Of a stretch of DNA of 64,000 nucleotides, positions 46,040 through 58,487 are shown one piece after another. Under the pieces are notes generated by a model, which was not told the origin of the DNA, made no database searches, and was given only the letters and a program-made list of their open reading frames with translations. The stretch comes from Sipunculus nudus. Its lineage: Eukaryota; Annelida; Sipuncula; Golfingiida; Sipunculidae. The translations under genes were made by a program, and so were the position numbers. Position 1 is the stretch's first letter; each line of letters begins with the position of its first letter. The stretch covers positions 60,303,300 to 60,367,299 of the forward strand of contig CM049314.1 in NCBI GenBank assembly GCA_026874595.1, read 5' to 3'.

Positions 46040-47119
46040 GTGAGCAGTATTTCAGCATAATCTGTTCCAGAAACCAGTTTGCTGATCCATAACATTGTGA
46101 CTCAGTCTAAGAAGATCAATTATATTTTACTCATTTTAATTTTAGGAACACATTCAATATTTATATATTCCAAAATGTTTCAAATTGCTTAACTGTCTGT
46201 TTTCATTTAATACGTTTGAGAATACATAGTGCTGTTGTATGATCCGAGGTGTTTTATAATGTTCACAGTTTACAATAGGGTAATTACTCCGCGGAGTTCC
46301 TGGCATAGATTGACTTGGTACTCACAAATGAACATCTGCTGATAAATTAATGAACATCTTTTTCTACTAGCAAAAGCACACCATAAGTGAAAAAAAGATT
46401 GATAAAACATTTTGTGTATCACTGTAATTTTTAATAAATAAAAAAGTATGGACAGTTTTAATTTTTGTTATTTAGTTGTGGTACATGTTTATTATGGTTA
46501 TGAAGTTACTCGGCCAGGTAAAACAAAAACTAGCAATTGCTTTCTGAACTCCTCAATCTTATTTTGGCCTAGATACGATCGCGATGTTATAGTAACTAGC
46601 GAAATATAAATAATTGTAACTGAATTGTACATCAACTGGACGTCTTAATGCATTTTGATCAGGGTATTTTAAAATCCGGTGCACGTGCGAAGGGGGGGGG
46701 GGCAAACTAAGAAACAAATGGCCATGAGTTTCGAGAAAATGTCCATTACCCTTTTTAAATATCTCACCACTATAGTCGGGGAGCAGCAAAGATGAAATGA
46801 TTGTTTTTTGGGTGTGGGATAAGGAAGGTCATATTTTCATCAGCCTTTCCTTCACGCACACCATGTGATAGCATACTATCTTGGACACTATACAGGCGAT
46901 CGTTCTCTTAATACTTAGGCTGAATGTCTGGCTTAGATTTAGGTTCTTTACAGTAGCTTTGGATTCAAATATCAACCATGATCATGCGTTCAGCGTAAGT
47001 TGTTATTGCTCCCCTGTGATTTTGCTTAAAGGTCACCAGTTCCCCAAATCCATTTCGTCTTGCTTCTTCCAGAAGTCCTTGTCGGATAAGTTGTAGTTTA
47101 TAATCGGAAAATTGGTATC

Positions 47120-47660
47120 ACTTTGTTATATAAATATACCTCTGTATAATATACCACTGCATCGCTACTGTACATAAATGAATAACCAATTGCAACCGTT
47201 AAAACTACCTTTTTTTACATCTGTCTAACTATTATTCTTATCATCAGTATCACACTTTAATATCATGAAGTAACGACACCTTTTAGACAGTGGGAGAATG
47301 GTGTTAAAAAATACATTGATTTATAGTAAGTAACTTGTAATATCGCTCATCTGGGGCCAATTGAAATGCGACGCGGTTTTGAGGAAGTGTTTAATTAAGT
47401 AAACCTGTCCGCGACCTTCATATGTTAATTTCCTCTAGGGTGTGTAAATGAATATTGTTCGTTTGTACGAATTTTTTGTGAATTCTGTTATTAACTTATT
47501 GATTTATACAAGCAATGTCATTGTTGTGTAGTGTTGTACCTATTCGCCCTGTAACTATTGTTTATCATATAACTACGTTCAAAGATAAAAGAGCACAGCT
47601 GATTTTTGCCACGTACCATATCCGAGGACTGCCTAGGGGAAATCATTTTTGTCCCATTAC
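47120..47660. repeat. Segmental duplication, copy upstream of SDR copy 2
   Basis: Matches 61190-61790 in many blocks, for example 'gtacataaatg', 'atcatcagtatcacacttt', 'aatatcgctcatc', 'ataactacgttcaaagataaaag' and 'agcacagct'. It is part of the promoter-side DNA copied with the SDR genes. Confidence 0.8.
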
Positions 47661-47785
47661 CGAAATACCCTGAAAGTTTCATCAGATTCCTTTCACGATT
47701 GCGTGAGTTATCATGTGAGCAAACACACAAACACGTACATAATCATTCTTTGAAATGCTTTCTTTCACTAAATACTTTGTAGGCT

Positions 47786-48112
47786 ATGGCTCTTGAAGTG
47801 ATAATCTAAATGGCACTGGCAATCATCCTCCATTTATCGTCGAGTACTTCCGGAGAAAGTCCCAGATCGACAACATATCTTCTAAAACCGTCTTCATCAC
47901 AGGTTGTGACAGTGGATTTGGGAACCTGCTCGCTAAGAGACTGGATGGTTTAGGATGCCGTGTGTTCGCAGCTTGTTACACACAGAAGGGAGCTGATGAA
48001 CTACGGAGCTTTTCATCTTCTCGTCTTGAGACCGTGCTGCTGGATGTAACCAAAACTGACAGCATCAAGAAAGCTCAAGTCTATGTGGCCGAGAAGCTTG
48101 GCCAAAACCAAG
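47786..48112 (+). pseudogene. SDR copy 2 exon 1, disrupted
   Basis: Starts MALEVI then TAA at 47807-47809. A one-base deletion follows in the anchor region, after which the correct frame reads YFRRKSQIDNISSK, TVFITGCDSGFGNLLAKRL and AEKLGQNQ. Donor GTAAGA at 48113. A downstream Met directly after the stop could not rescue the frame because of the deletion. Confidence 0.87.
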
Positions 48113-48987
48113 GTAAGATCGGGACCATGTGATTGGTGCTGACTGTACAGGGCGTATGGCAAAGCAGAGTCACTTAAATCAGTATACAATGGGTGGCAGA
48201 GGTCATACATTAGTTTGAAGTGCACCATTCAGCACGAATTATTAGCCATTTGCACATATAATCAGCCTATAAAATGATCCTGGTACCGTACTCAAGGTGA
48301 CCAAATATGTAAATTTTAACTTCGTGATTGACCGTTATAAACACAGGTCACAAGTGACAGACTCGTTATAGGCAACACCGACATCTGGTCTCTAACTGTA
48401 TATTATGAGCTCCAATCTCGTTCTAGAATTCAACCGTTTAACAGGTCTAGCGGATACACAGGCACTGTTTCAATAGTCCAAGGTCGTAAAATCACACAAG
48501 AAGCCATCTCTACAAACTTCTCCCTGACCAACAGCGATAACAACAGGTCAGGGACCACTCGTTGAACTAGGCGAAACCCAACATCAAACTAATTAATATA
48601 TGTTGACGTAAGATGGTTTGCTACGCCGTCTTTTGACAATTGACACAGCCTCGACTGTCATACATGTTCACTTGACTCAAGCAAACGTTTGTGTCCCCTT
48701 ATAGATTAACAGACGAATCTATTTTTTTATCCTAAATCCTTTAGTAACACCCATTGAAATATTCTTATCTTGTTTTGATTGCCAGTACAAATTCATCTGT
48801 ATGATGAAATTGGATCAAATTCCCAATAAATCCTAACTGGCAGCTTTGGTCTTGCCAGCGAGTGTATCAGTACCAAAATATTTCTACCCATTAAAATCAA
48901 ATAAATTCATTTTTAAAATAATAAAACCCATTGTTATGTACTAGTTTTTTAATGAAATAATCTGTTTGAAGAAACACTTCATACTGA

Positions 48988-49148
48988 CAAATATTTGTAT
49001 GATGTAAAAGTTATGAAAGATAATAGTTGGCATGTGGTTACAGTGAGTAGGAAGTAACAGATAGCATGATGAAACATTTGTGGTATGAGGTTTCAGTTTG
49101 CACAAGGTAACAGGTTGTATGACGTAACTAACAGTTTTTACGAGGTAG
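48988..49148 (+). repeat. Degenerate 17-19 bp tandem repeat
   Basis: About eight units of the form (A/G)(G)TTTGCATGA(T/G)GTAAC: agatagcatgatgaaac, agtttgcacaaggtaac, aggttgtatgacgtaac and others. Strongly diverged. Confidence 0.5.
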
Positions 49149-49726
49149 CGTATGTATGGGTTGAAGGTTTTTATTAGGTCATGTAAGGATGATCAGCAAG
49201 TATCACCTTTATTATCATTATAACTGTAATTCCTCAAGACAGATCGGATTCCCAGCATTGAAGGCCAAATCTGAGGATTGATTATTGCATCAGTTATTTG
49301 TCATTGTTGATTTGTCATTTATCGTATATTCGATGAGGCAGAGGCCTGTTCGCTACTTTAAGTTTGCATAAAGATAAAAACAATACAATTTTATCCAAAT
49401 TGTGTTTTCCAAATACTAAGAACTAAAAAGTAAAACAACAGCCATAATCACTTCATCATAAAGATTTGTGAATTGTATTATATCCACAAACATTAAATTT
49501 ATTTACAGCTACCAAGATATGAGTTTGTCGATAGCTGCAGGAATATCAGAAAATTATATCAAAATAATATAAAATTTGTATTAACCCGTAAAAAAAAAAA
49601 ACAGATAAAATCTTTGGAATTCTGCCCAATGAATACAACAAGAAAATATAAACTAGGAGACTAATCCATACGTAAAAAGGCAACATTATGTAAGCATGTT
49701 GTTGATTTATATCAGAAACCTCTCGG

Positions 49727-50234
49727 CTAAGCCCCAGTCCTAAGCACGGATGAGCCCGGGATGATCCGTGCTCATTTTGGGCTTTTTGAGCGTCGATGGT
49801 CATCCAACAACACGGCATCTACACGGTCGGACCCGGGCAAACACGGATGGCCAACGACCGGACAGTCATGGCAGAGCGACGGACCAACACGGCAGAGACA
49901 TGGACAGAACCGGATGAGCACGGACCAGCCCGGACTGTCAAGGACTTACATGGACAATCAAGGCAAAGCTACGATTTTTTTCCGGACCCTAAATGGCGGC
50001 TACACGGACCACCCCGGATGTCGCCATCTCCCCGGACCGTCAAGGACGAACACGGCAGTTTTGAACGTCCCGAAAATGCCCTGTTGGCTTCCATAAGCCC
50101 AAAGGACCTTCCCGGATGTTCCAGGATCAACAGGGATCGCCACGGACCATCACGGCGGCTACACGGTTCACACAACGGATCGTGCCCGATGTGATCCGTG
50201 TTGATCCGGCACCTATATGGGACTTGGGCTTTAG
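49727..50234. repeat. GC-rich MITE-like element in intron 1 of SDR copy 2
   Basis: The left end CTAAGCCCCAGTCC (49727-49740) and right end GGACTTGGGCTTTAG (50220-50234) are imperfect inverted repeats; next to them 'ATGATCCGTG' and 'GTGATCCGTG' recur. The interior is packed with CACGGA, CATGGAC and CCGGA words, unlike the AT-rich intron. Open frames across it (111 and 132 codons) are composition artefacts. Confidence 0.65.
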
Positions 50235-50584
50235 TTGATACAACTAGTGACTATTCAGATGGATTTATGGGTTCTCTTCAGACAAAAAGTCTATGTGTTA
50301 TCTATACCAAATGTGTTATCTATAAACGATCGCCAAACACGGATCGATAATTGATACCAGGGGCGGATCAAGAATATGAGTAAAGGAACGGATTACCGTG
50401 CACATCCTACGACCAGAAACCTATAATCATTCTACAACTCCAGGAAGGGAAGTTTTAAGCATGGAGTTCATTAAACCGCCAGAGAAAACATTTATTTTTC
50501 TTCCAGGAAGGGAGGTTGAATCCTCAAACGACTTCTCTTGAACATTCTTTAAAACTTGTTTTTACCCTTATTGTATTTTTACAG

Positions 50585-50849
50585 GACTGTGGGGGTTGGT
50601 GAACAATGCAGGAATCGATTCTCCGTTACACATTTTCCCTGAATATATGAACCGCCAAGACTTCAAGGGAGTACTAGACGTCAACCTTCTCGGCATTGTG
50701 GACGTCTCGCTGCATTTTTTACCTTTACTAGTGAAGAGTAAAGGAAGAATCGTCAACATGGCTAGCGCCGCTGGAAGGATTAGTTCACCCTTCAGTTTGC
50801 CATACAATTTAAGCAAAATCGGCGTGGAGTCGTTCTCTGATGGAATAAG
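50585..50849 (+). CDS. SDR copy 2 exon 2 (catalytic core)
   Basis: Acceptor TTTTTACAG ends at 50584; donor GTATTT at 50850. Contains LWGLVNNAG, DVNLLGIVDVSLHFLPLL, GRIVNMASAAGR and YNLSKIGVESFSDGI. All catalytic positions are intact. Confidence 0.9.
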
Positions 50850-51378
50850 GTATTTACAGTGGTAGAATAACATTTAAAAATTCCATATTTAATCATATAT
50901 AAAAATATTTGAGGCACTAATTTACAAAAGTGTCTTTGTGAGCCAGAGACTCGGTCGCCCACCAAACCCCGCACCACTATAATCGGTCGGTTCACGGTCG
51001 GTTTCAGCAACGCAACGCAATCGGTCGTCATTCTTAGAATGGGTTATTGCGGTACAATATAATATATTTTTGTTTTGGATTCCAGTTAGTAACGGATAAT
51101 GACGTGTGGCCAAGCAAATCTTTTAATAAATGACATTTTTCTTTCTTTAGAGCAGAGTTGACATAAATGTAGGCCCCACTTATTTATGTGACGCATATAC
51201 ATACAGAAAAATAATATTGTTCTATGATATACTTAAAAAGGTGCACGGTCGAGTCAAATAATTATAATAATAATAATAATAATAATAATTTGGTATCATT
51301 ACATGTATTTGCAAAAGAATTAGTTCTGTATTTTACTGAATCAGATTTTAATCAGAATTATTTCTTTACATATCAAAG

Positions 51379-51542
51379 GCCTTACATGAAGCGGTATGGG
51401 GTGCACGTTGCCATAGTGGAGCCCGGAAGGTATGCAACTCCTCTGCTGAACGAGGACATCTCACGTGAGAGGATACAGAAAGGGTATGAGAGACTGCCCG
51501 ACGAAGACCAAGAAGCACTTGGCCGCGACCATGTCGATAAAA
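51379..51542 (+). CDS. SDR copy 2 exon 3
   Basis: Acceptor CATATCAAAG ends at 51378; donor GTAAAT at 51543. It is 164 bp and open: PYMKRYGVHVAIVEPGRYAT, RERIQKGYERLPDEDQEALG and DHVDK. Confidence 0.9.
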
Positions 51543-51902
51543 GTAAATTCTTAGATTCAGTTACAACCTTTCTCAATGAGCTCACACTGTATATTGCCAC
51601 ATTCCCTGTCAATTTACGATCTGAATTACAATAATTAATAATTATTTTATTCACATGGTATTTCTATGAAAGTAAATAAGACTACACAAGGTAGATGGTA
51701 TAAAACATTTTATTAAACAATCATTGAACACGATAATGAATTAACAATTTTACAATTTTCAGTACTCTGATATACATTTTGACAAATTACCATGAAATGT
51801 AGCGTCATTTTGACCTTATCCGTAACTATCATTTATATAAAAATTCTTTCCTTAGAGTGAGTGATCCAATGATATGATTAGGCAATAACTATTTTCTTCA
51901 AC

Positions 51903-52008
51903 AAAACGTCACAGCGTGGCTTAATTGGCTTATTTTAAACGTCAAAGCATGACTTAATAGGCTTATTTTAAACGACACAGCATGGCTTAATTGGCTTATT
52001 TTCATTGT
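51903..52008 (+). repeat. 33-34 bp tandem repeat, three copies, in intron 3 of SDR copy 2
   Basis: AAACGTCACAGCGTGGCTTA and variants start at 51903, 51937 and 51970; each unit ends in GGCTTATTTT. Confidence 0.9.
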
Positions 52009-52213
52009 GACTACTGTTATCAACCACGATACCGTTTCAGTTTAACTTAACGCTTTCAGTTGGGAGAAGGGTGAAAATATTGCATTCTACTTTTATATAT
52101 CGCTTGTATTTATATTTTATATATTTATCAAATATTTATTACCATATTTTTGTAGCAATATATCCTTTTCTTTAGTTGTTAAATATTTACATTTTTCTTC
52201 TGTATTTTCAAAG

Positions 52214-52473
52214 CTATGGGACTGTTACTGTCCTCCATAAAGGGAGCCAACAAGAACTTGGCCGAGGTCGTGGACGCCTACAAGCACGGACTGTTTGCTG
52301 TGAACCCAAAAACACGTTAAACGTGTGGCTGGGACTGTCTTCTGTTCGTTATCCCCCTATCCTATATGCCGTCGTGGGTACAGGATTACTTAATCAGGAT
52401 TAGGAGCGAATCCTTTATGGCGCCTGTCCCATTGTCAAAATTCCGACAGTCAACTTCGTCAATATATTTTTGA
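52214..52473 (+). pseudogene. SDR copy 2 exon 4, with premature TAA
   Basis: Acceptor GTATTTTCAAAG ends at 52213. Reads EVVDAYKHGLFAVNPKTR then TAA at 52318-52320, followed in the same frame by TCGWD, LSYMPSWVQDYLI and a natural TGA at 52471-52473. The stop would remove about 50 C-terminal residues. Confidence 0.88.
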
Positions 52474-52592
52474 AAAAACTTGTACCATGAAAGCTTTTCA
52501 TATTGATGTGCTATATCATCAACAGAGTGAATAAGCTCAAGCCAAATTAGAGTCACGACTTTATAATGTTAAGTCTATTTCCTATTTATACG

Positions 52593-52608
52593 AATAAACA
52601 GAATAAAC
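52593..52608 (+). promoter_or_regulatory. Poly(A) signals after SDR copy 2
   Basis: Two AATAAA hexamers at 52593-52598 and 52603-52608, about 120 bases after the TGA. Confidence 0.55.
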
Positions 52609-55514
52609 TCTCGGCTCGGATGGCTACGTGAAATCGGAGCTTTTATTCCGTATCTTATTTAGCATGCCTGCGCGATGTACGAAACTTCGTAAGCTGAGCC
52701 ATGGGCGCAGTTTGTGGGGACAATATCCAATTCTACAAGAGGGGAACAATCTATTTGCAATCCATGCAATACCAGGTACATAACAACATAAAAATGGATG
52801 AACTACCAAAATGACTGATAATATGACATGAATCACCAGTTCCCACGACATTGTGGTAACCATTCAATGCTCATATAACAATTATCATGCAGGTTATTTA
52901 TAGTTTAAAATGTGTAGGCTTTTTTCTCCTTGCTGGTTTCTAAGGCAATACAATTCCCATGACCCAGTACTCAAATCGCAACAATATTGCTTATATCTGA
53001 ACGGAATCTTTTCAACCTTTCCACACCACACGAGGAGGACCTCGGCCTATATATATGTATATATATATAAGACGAAGACAAGCTTCTTGTTTAAATTTGA
53101 TGCCGTTCAGTCAAACAAGGAGGACCATAAAAACGCGAAATCTCACGACCGGAATCAGAATCAGAGGAAACTTTTCAAGAAATTCAAATTAGTATCAAGA
53201 AGAATGAGTGATGACACACAAGCATTCATGGATACAAAGATTGCTTCACCGTACGTACAATGTAAATTACGGATGAAATATTACTGTTTTACAGCCATTT
53301 AAATTCTTAATTATTATTTTAAATCTGAAATTCCATTTTCTTTAGCATATCCGAAATTGGCTATGTATGAAAAATACTATGTGGTATATTAGTTATAGTC
53401 GCCTAATTATGTTTTTTTTTCTGTAAATTTTCGATCTCAGTCGATCTCAGACCTAAATTTACACTTGAATTTTGATGTAACATAAAATGTGGTCGTAATT
53501 TTTTGGTGGTCGCTAAAGCGAGGTGGTCGTCAGGCGAGGGTTTACTGTGTATATTGAAGACATAGTCATTCGCTTCTGTAATGATGCCACACACATCAGA
53601 CACAAGGAACATAGATAAATAATAATATTGCAACGGATCAAGAAAAGCTGGTGGGATCCATTTCTGAAGAAACCTTGTGAGAATGGTCTCATACTCGTAT
53701 TTGATTCATGTGATTATCATCATAACAAAAAGCTGTGTAAAATTACGTGATGACAAATATGCAATCCTTCTAGATAATTCTAGCACACAAACCTTTACAT
53801 GGTAAAAAGGGGTTCACTGGGGATTTCTTATTTTTGTAAGATCCCGTTTGAATAATTCATGGGACGCTGGATAATTTATTTCTGCATTGTCATGGTCTAT
53901 GCTTAACGATTCCTGAGAATCACCATAACCTGGCCAACTTCCCTTCCGTTTTGAATCAATTTGAATTTTAGACTTTGTTATTTGCTTTTTATTTTCATCA
54001 GGTTCAGTGAATGAATTTATCCAACATATTAGTATTTAGTGTTTTAAGGTATCTGTCGTTTAGCTTCATATCATTTCCTTTTGCTGCTCATCACATTTAT
54101 ACAAAATATACATGCAGGTATATATCATGTATTTAATAACTTTGTTAAATTAAAATTAAATTGATGGGTGATTGCGCAAGAAGGAAATACGCAGAACAGT
54201 TGTCATTGTGTATAACCGGATGCAGTATGAGATACATGATAAAATACTAAAGAATAATGTGAACTACACACATGCAATCAAAGAAACGATGCCGTTTTCC
54301 GGGGCTTTATCAAATTAGCCGGTAGGTACCGGGGATCAAAGGCCGTTTAGCGTCTTTAAATTGCTGCAATAACAATAACTCTGACTTGAGGTCTTCTACT
54401 TATTGAGCGGATCTGTGAAATACAATTAATCAATACATGGGACGGCGGGGATCCCCGTACAGCTGCAAAGAGCAAAACATGCTTGCCCACCTTAAAATAA
54501 AAGTTGACCAGTACCACAGGCCCTCGAAATCACTATTAAAACGTCTAAATAACCCCCTTATAGCCTTATGCTACACATAGTAATATCAATACACAAGGTA
54601 TGAAACGACTGACGGAAGACCCCGAGTGACCTGCTGTATAAACTATTCATTTCTAACCTACCGACAGCATAACATGAACTTATCTCTTGCATGCACATAA
54701 AATTGAACCAAATGGTTTCGTCTGACACAAAATTAACTCCTGTTACGGTTCCTGGCCCCGTATAATTGGCTTTTTAATCAGGTTGAGCGGACAGCGTTTG
54801 AGAGTCCTCCCCTCCATGCAAATCAGCGTGGCACGAGCGGCTTCCGAGCACAATCGTGGGATTGTTATTTATAATCCGACCAATGAAAGCGCCCCCGATC
54901 TGTCGACACTCCCTTTGTTGTATAAGGAAAATGACAATATATTCATCAATATCGTCTGTCTGATGATATGCGCCGTTGACCTGAACAGCAGCCCTTTCAA
55001 AGGTGTCTACCTATACATATTTGGTATGTTTAATAATGTGTGAAATGGCAATACCTATATTGTTGTGTAATTCATGCATGTATGTTTTGTATATGTGGTG
55101 AGATATGAAATATTGTTTCCTTTAAGTTGTCATATAAACAGCCAAAAGTTAAATATAACATGAAATAGAAATTATCATGTTGTTTTAACAATAAAAGACA
55201 TCCGAGGATATGAACTTGGCCAGGGAAGGCCCATAATCTTATTGAGTTTTCATTTAACAGGATTTATGACTATACATTTTCTGTTATGTATAACTTATAA
55301 CGTACAACTTATAAACTTAATATAGCACCTACTTATAGAATGTTTCGGTGGCGCTGAACATACTAATCATAACACTGTTGAAATTAATACGTTATAAGCT
55401 TGCTTTCAAACATATCAATGACAGAAAGTTCCTTCATGTAGTTTGGAAGCTGATTCCATCAGTGTTGGCCAATACAGCTTAAGGAACTTGCCGCAAATGT
55501 TTTTAATTTTGTGA
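52609..55514. other. Intergenic, with a solo transposon end
   Basis: No gene supported. The minus-strand frame 52863-52624 starts with a hydrophobic stretch slightly reminiscent of the SDR anchor but has no downstream SDR motif. The plus frame 52910-53302 is Lys/Asn-rich and unrecognised, as is 54783-55043. A pogo-like end is annotated at 53489-53550. Confidence 0.5.
53489..53550. repeat. Solo right end of the pogo/Tigger-like family
   Basis: GTGGTCGTAATTTTTTGGTG, then GTGGTCGTCAGGCGAGGG and TTTACTGTGTA, match the right end of the element at 2783-4028 (GTGGTCGTAATTGTGAGGTG, GGCGGGGTTCCACTGTA). No matching left end was found nearby. Confidence 0.55.
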
Positions 55515-56394
55515 ATGGAACTTAAAGGCTTTTATATTTATAAGATGAACGCAATCCAGCTAGTGGAGGTCATTGCAGCATGTGCCGGCACTATCATACT
55601 TGGTAGCTCCTCTCATCAACTTTGCGGCCATATTTTGTACACGCCAAAGCTTATCCAATTCAACATTTGGCAACCCTGCATAAACATCGTTAAAATAGTC
55701 AAGATGGCACTGAACCATTTCTCGAACCAAGGTATGACAAGTATGTCATGATGTCATCCGACAGATGTCGGATCCGTTTGATCCGAAGTGGATTAAACAT
55801 CGCAGTTTTACATTTTTTCCTGAATCTGCTTCTTCAGCGAAACCTAGAGTCGAGTATAACTCCCAATTATTTGATGCGATCACTTATAGCAACGTCCTCA
55901 TCGCCAATAACCATCGATCGTTTGTCAAATTTAAGCAGTTGCTGTCTTGAGCCGGTTATTAATATTTCCGTCTTGTCCACGTTAAGTTCCAGCTTGTTTT
56001 CGTTCATCCATATGCAGAGTTTGGAGACCACTGCTGTAAGACTTAGACAGCACACTCTTCGCCTGACTTGTCCGTAAAATGCGGTTCAAAGGAGCATTTT
56101 AAAATGTAATCATCGCATATCCGAGGACGGAAACACCATCAGGGACCACGGTTTCGAGAGTACCGGCGTAACAAGAGTACACAGCGGACCCAGAGAGCTT
56201 CCTTGCGAAACTGACTGATGAAGTTCTCTGGTTGTGGAAAAACTATCATTGATATTAACCTTACAAAATCTGGGTCTCAGACAGCTATCGAAACATGATT
56301 TCACCACGCCACCCACACCGTACCACTTCTCTTGGACATCTAGTTTTATATCGAAGTCTACGGTTTCACTTGCCACACGTAGATCAGTGGCCAC
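55515..56394 (-). pseudogene. Second LINE reverse-transcriptase remnant (5'-truncated)
   Basis: Minus-strand RT blocks: RPRFCKVNINDSFSTTREL followed by VSQGSSLGPL (about 56230-56150); a decayed catalytic box reading ICDDYILKCSF with Asp codons at 56114-56109; WMNENKLELNVDKTEILITG (about 56010-55950); then YFNDVYAGLPNVELDKLW, RVQNMAAKLMRGATKYDS and NDLH (about 55700-55560). This is the CR1/L2/Jockey RT pattern, in several frames. No endonuclease was seen upstream, so the copy is 5'-truncated, as is common for LINEs. It is unlike the 6.4-10.6 kb copy in wording, so a different family. Confidence 0.82.
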
Positions 56395-57490
56395 TAATGC
56401 TTCGTCAAGTTTTAAACGTTTATATATATATATTTGGAATTAAAAGGTTAAAACAAATTGTTCATTTCAGTATAATGTATTTGATCTCCCAGCTTATCTA
56501 TTGTTTATTGAAAATTTCCCCCAAATTTCACCAATATTTTTCAGCTCAGTGAAAGCAGTCAATTATTCGAAACCGGACATGGATCAGTGATCATAAGATG
56601 TTGTTTCAACAATAAACGAGTCCCGGGTACAGACTCGGATAGAGCTCCGTATTCCGATTGATGATTTAATAGATGGGATACCCCGATAATGGGGTAGGTT
56701 TCTTTGATGTTAACTAAATAATTTTTGAATTCTCTTGTTATGAACATACTTTTATTGCCTCAATTTCTGAAAATTTTACTATATATTTAGGAATGATAAA
56801 CGCCTTTACAATGGTAAAATACAACTTAGTTTACATTACTATTTTTGAAACTACAAATGACAATAGTTTAAAATTCAATTTATTCGGTATATGAAACAAA
56901 ATCCCTCATTTGCATAAAAAACACACACAAAATTAACAAAATATAATCTTAAACATAACATGATTATTATTAAATAAGGTATCATTATTCCTGAAACGAT
57001 GTGAAAAAAATGGGAAATTTATGACTTGTAATAAGGGTCTTTCCGTAGGGTTCCTGCAGACGATGATGTCTTTAAAACAATGATGTCCATATGATCAGCG
57101 TTCATTCATTCGAACGATCTACAAAATATGATCTAAAACATCACATCGTTATTGTGAACTGTCTTATTAAATTGTATCTCACATTATAGGAAAAATATAC
57201 ATACGTAAACAAAATATAATATTAAACGTAATATTATGAAGGCGTCTTAGTGAAAGGTGCATGGGCCCGCTCAGTATACGATTGCGTCTATAATATTATG
57301 ACCTCTTTATTGGAGAGTGCATGGGCCCGCTCTTTAAAACGATGGCGTTTATATGATCAGTGTCCATTTTCATAGCGTCCAAATGAACAGCGTCCAGTTG
57401 ATACAATGCCTTCTATCTGAACACGGTCCAGATAGCGTCCTTTGACACCAACATTTATGGTGGTGCATTTTTTTATTAAGTTGATACCGC
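56395..57490. other. Intergenic, weak direct repeats
   Basis: GTGCATGGGCCCGCTC occurs at about 57257 and 57321. Related phrases with 'gatgtccatatgatcagcg' and 'gatggcgtttatatgatcagtg' occur near 57080 and 57343, suggesting a degraded local repeat. No gene. Confidence 0.45.
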
Positions 57491-57493
57491 GCA

Positions 57494-57494
57494 T

Positions 57495-57551
<57 letters not shown>
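57494..57551. repeat. (AC)n(AT)n microsatellite
   Basis: A short AC run followed by about 43 bp of AT. Confidence 0.95.
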
Positions 57552-57554
<3 letters not shown>

Positions 57555-57673
57555 CGCTTAACTAGTTCTGACAGTGGCAATATCAATTTTCCTAGATCAA
57601 CCGAGCCTAGTATATTATTTTGGCTCGATCGATTGATTCTGGTCTAAAATTAATTTTATGTCAGGTAAACGAA

Positions 57674-57676
<3 letters not shown>

Positions 57677-57723
<47 letters not shown>

Positions 57724-57729
57724 ATATCT

Positions 57730-57760
<31 letters not shown>

Positions 57761-57764
57761 CGAA

Positions 57765-57799
<35 letters not shown>

Positions 57800-57800
57800 A
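57677..57800. repeat. Compound (AT)n(GA)n(AT)n(GA)n microsatellite
   Basis: AT tract to about 57727, GA-rich tract about 57731-57760, AT about 57766-57784, then GA to about 57800. The open frame across it is a shadow. Confidence 0.95.
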
Positions 57801-58361
57801 TATAAAACTTATGACAACAGTTCTTCAAATATTAAAAGGTCTTAGATATTTAGAAAGTATAATTAAAATTTCCATTCACTCCATAGTAATATTTTTGGTT
57901 GCTGTTAGCGAAAAAATGCAATATTTAAATTCTTTTCATTAATGTCATTTAATGAAAACAAAGGTATGTTATATTTAAATGCACATTCCTGAAAGCCATA
58001 TGCAGTGAATCTCTACGTACCTATAAAGAATATATGTATATATATACATATATTTACGATGAAAATTATTTCAATTATACATCCTAAAAAATCCTCTTCA
58101 TTTCCTTGACTGTTAAGTGGAGTATTCTGATAAATCAGATTATCATTATGAGATGGCGGTTAAGGAAGCGCCACGTCACATTGGCATATGCGCATTAGGC
58201 ATGCGGACATCAAGATGCACAATATGGACTCAAATGTCGCTGTAGTTTTCCTAAGTTTCACTTAACTGAACCATACACAGTAAACTACTGAACTGGTTCC
58301 TGTGTCCATTTATTTGCCTGTATAAGATAAGATAGTGTACGAAATAAAGGGAACAGAGAAA

Positions 58362-58487
58362 GATCGCAAGGGAACGCAATATGATCGCGAGGGAACGCGA
58401 GAAGATCGCAAGGGAACACAAAAAAGATCGCGAGGGAACGCGTAAAGATCGCAAGGGAAGGGAAAAAGATCGCGAGGGAACTCGATA
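58362..58487. repeat. 21-22 bp minisatellite, six copies
   Basis: GATCGC(A/G)AGGGAACGC recurs at 58362, 58383, 58404, 58426, 58448 and 58469. Frames on both strands are repeat shadows. Confidence 0.93.

Larger units (their letters stand above)
44836..47785. other. Intergenic region between SDR copies 1 and 2
   Basis: No coding exon recognised. Contains the possible 5' exon ending at 46039 and the segment 47120-47660, which is duplicated at 61190-61790. The frames at 46789-46559 (minus) and 46881-47096 (plus) lack motifs. Confidence 0.55.
48113..50584. other. Intron 1 of SDR copy 2
   Basis: Non-coding. Contains a degenerate 17-19 bp tandem repeat (48988-49148) and a GC-rich MITE (49727-50234), annotated separately. 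The intron start resembles copy 3 after its exon 1 ('accatgtgattggtgct' against 'accatgtaattagtgct'). Confidence 0.7.
47786..52473 (+). pseudogene. SDR copy 2: SDR9C-type dehydrogenase pseudogene, four exons
   Basis: Exons 47786-48112, 50585-50849, 51379-51542 and 52214-52473, with good GT/AG borders and the same phases as copy 1. Exon 1 has TAA at codon 8 (47807-47809; Tyr in copy 3) and a net one-base loss near 47830. Exon 4 has TAA at 52318-52320, where copies 0 and 1 have Tyr in 'RYSCG'. Exons 2 and 3 are fully open, with NNAG, the Ser of NMASAAGR and YNLSK intact. AATAAA signals lie at 52593 and 52603. The strict splice sites and open central exons suggest recent loss. Confidence 0.85.

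Noticed and set aside
49761-50194. Two overlapping 110-130 codon frames in the GC-rich island
   Set aside because: They follow from the CACGGA-word composition of a MITE; no protein family signature.
52624-52863. Minus-strand frame with an SDR-like N-terminal anchor
   Set aside because: Only a hydrophobic start resembles the anchor; no TGxxxGxG or other SDR motif follows.
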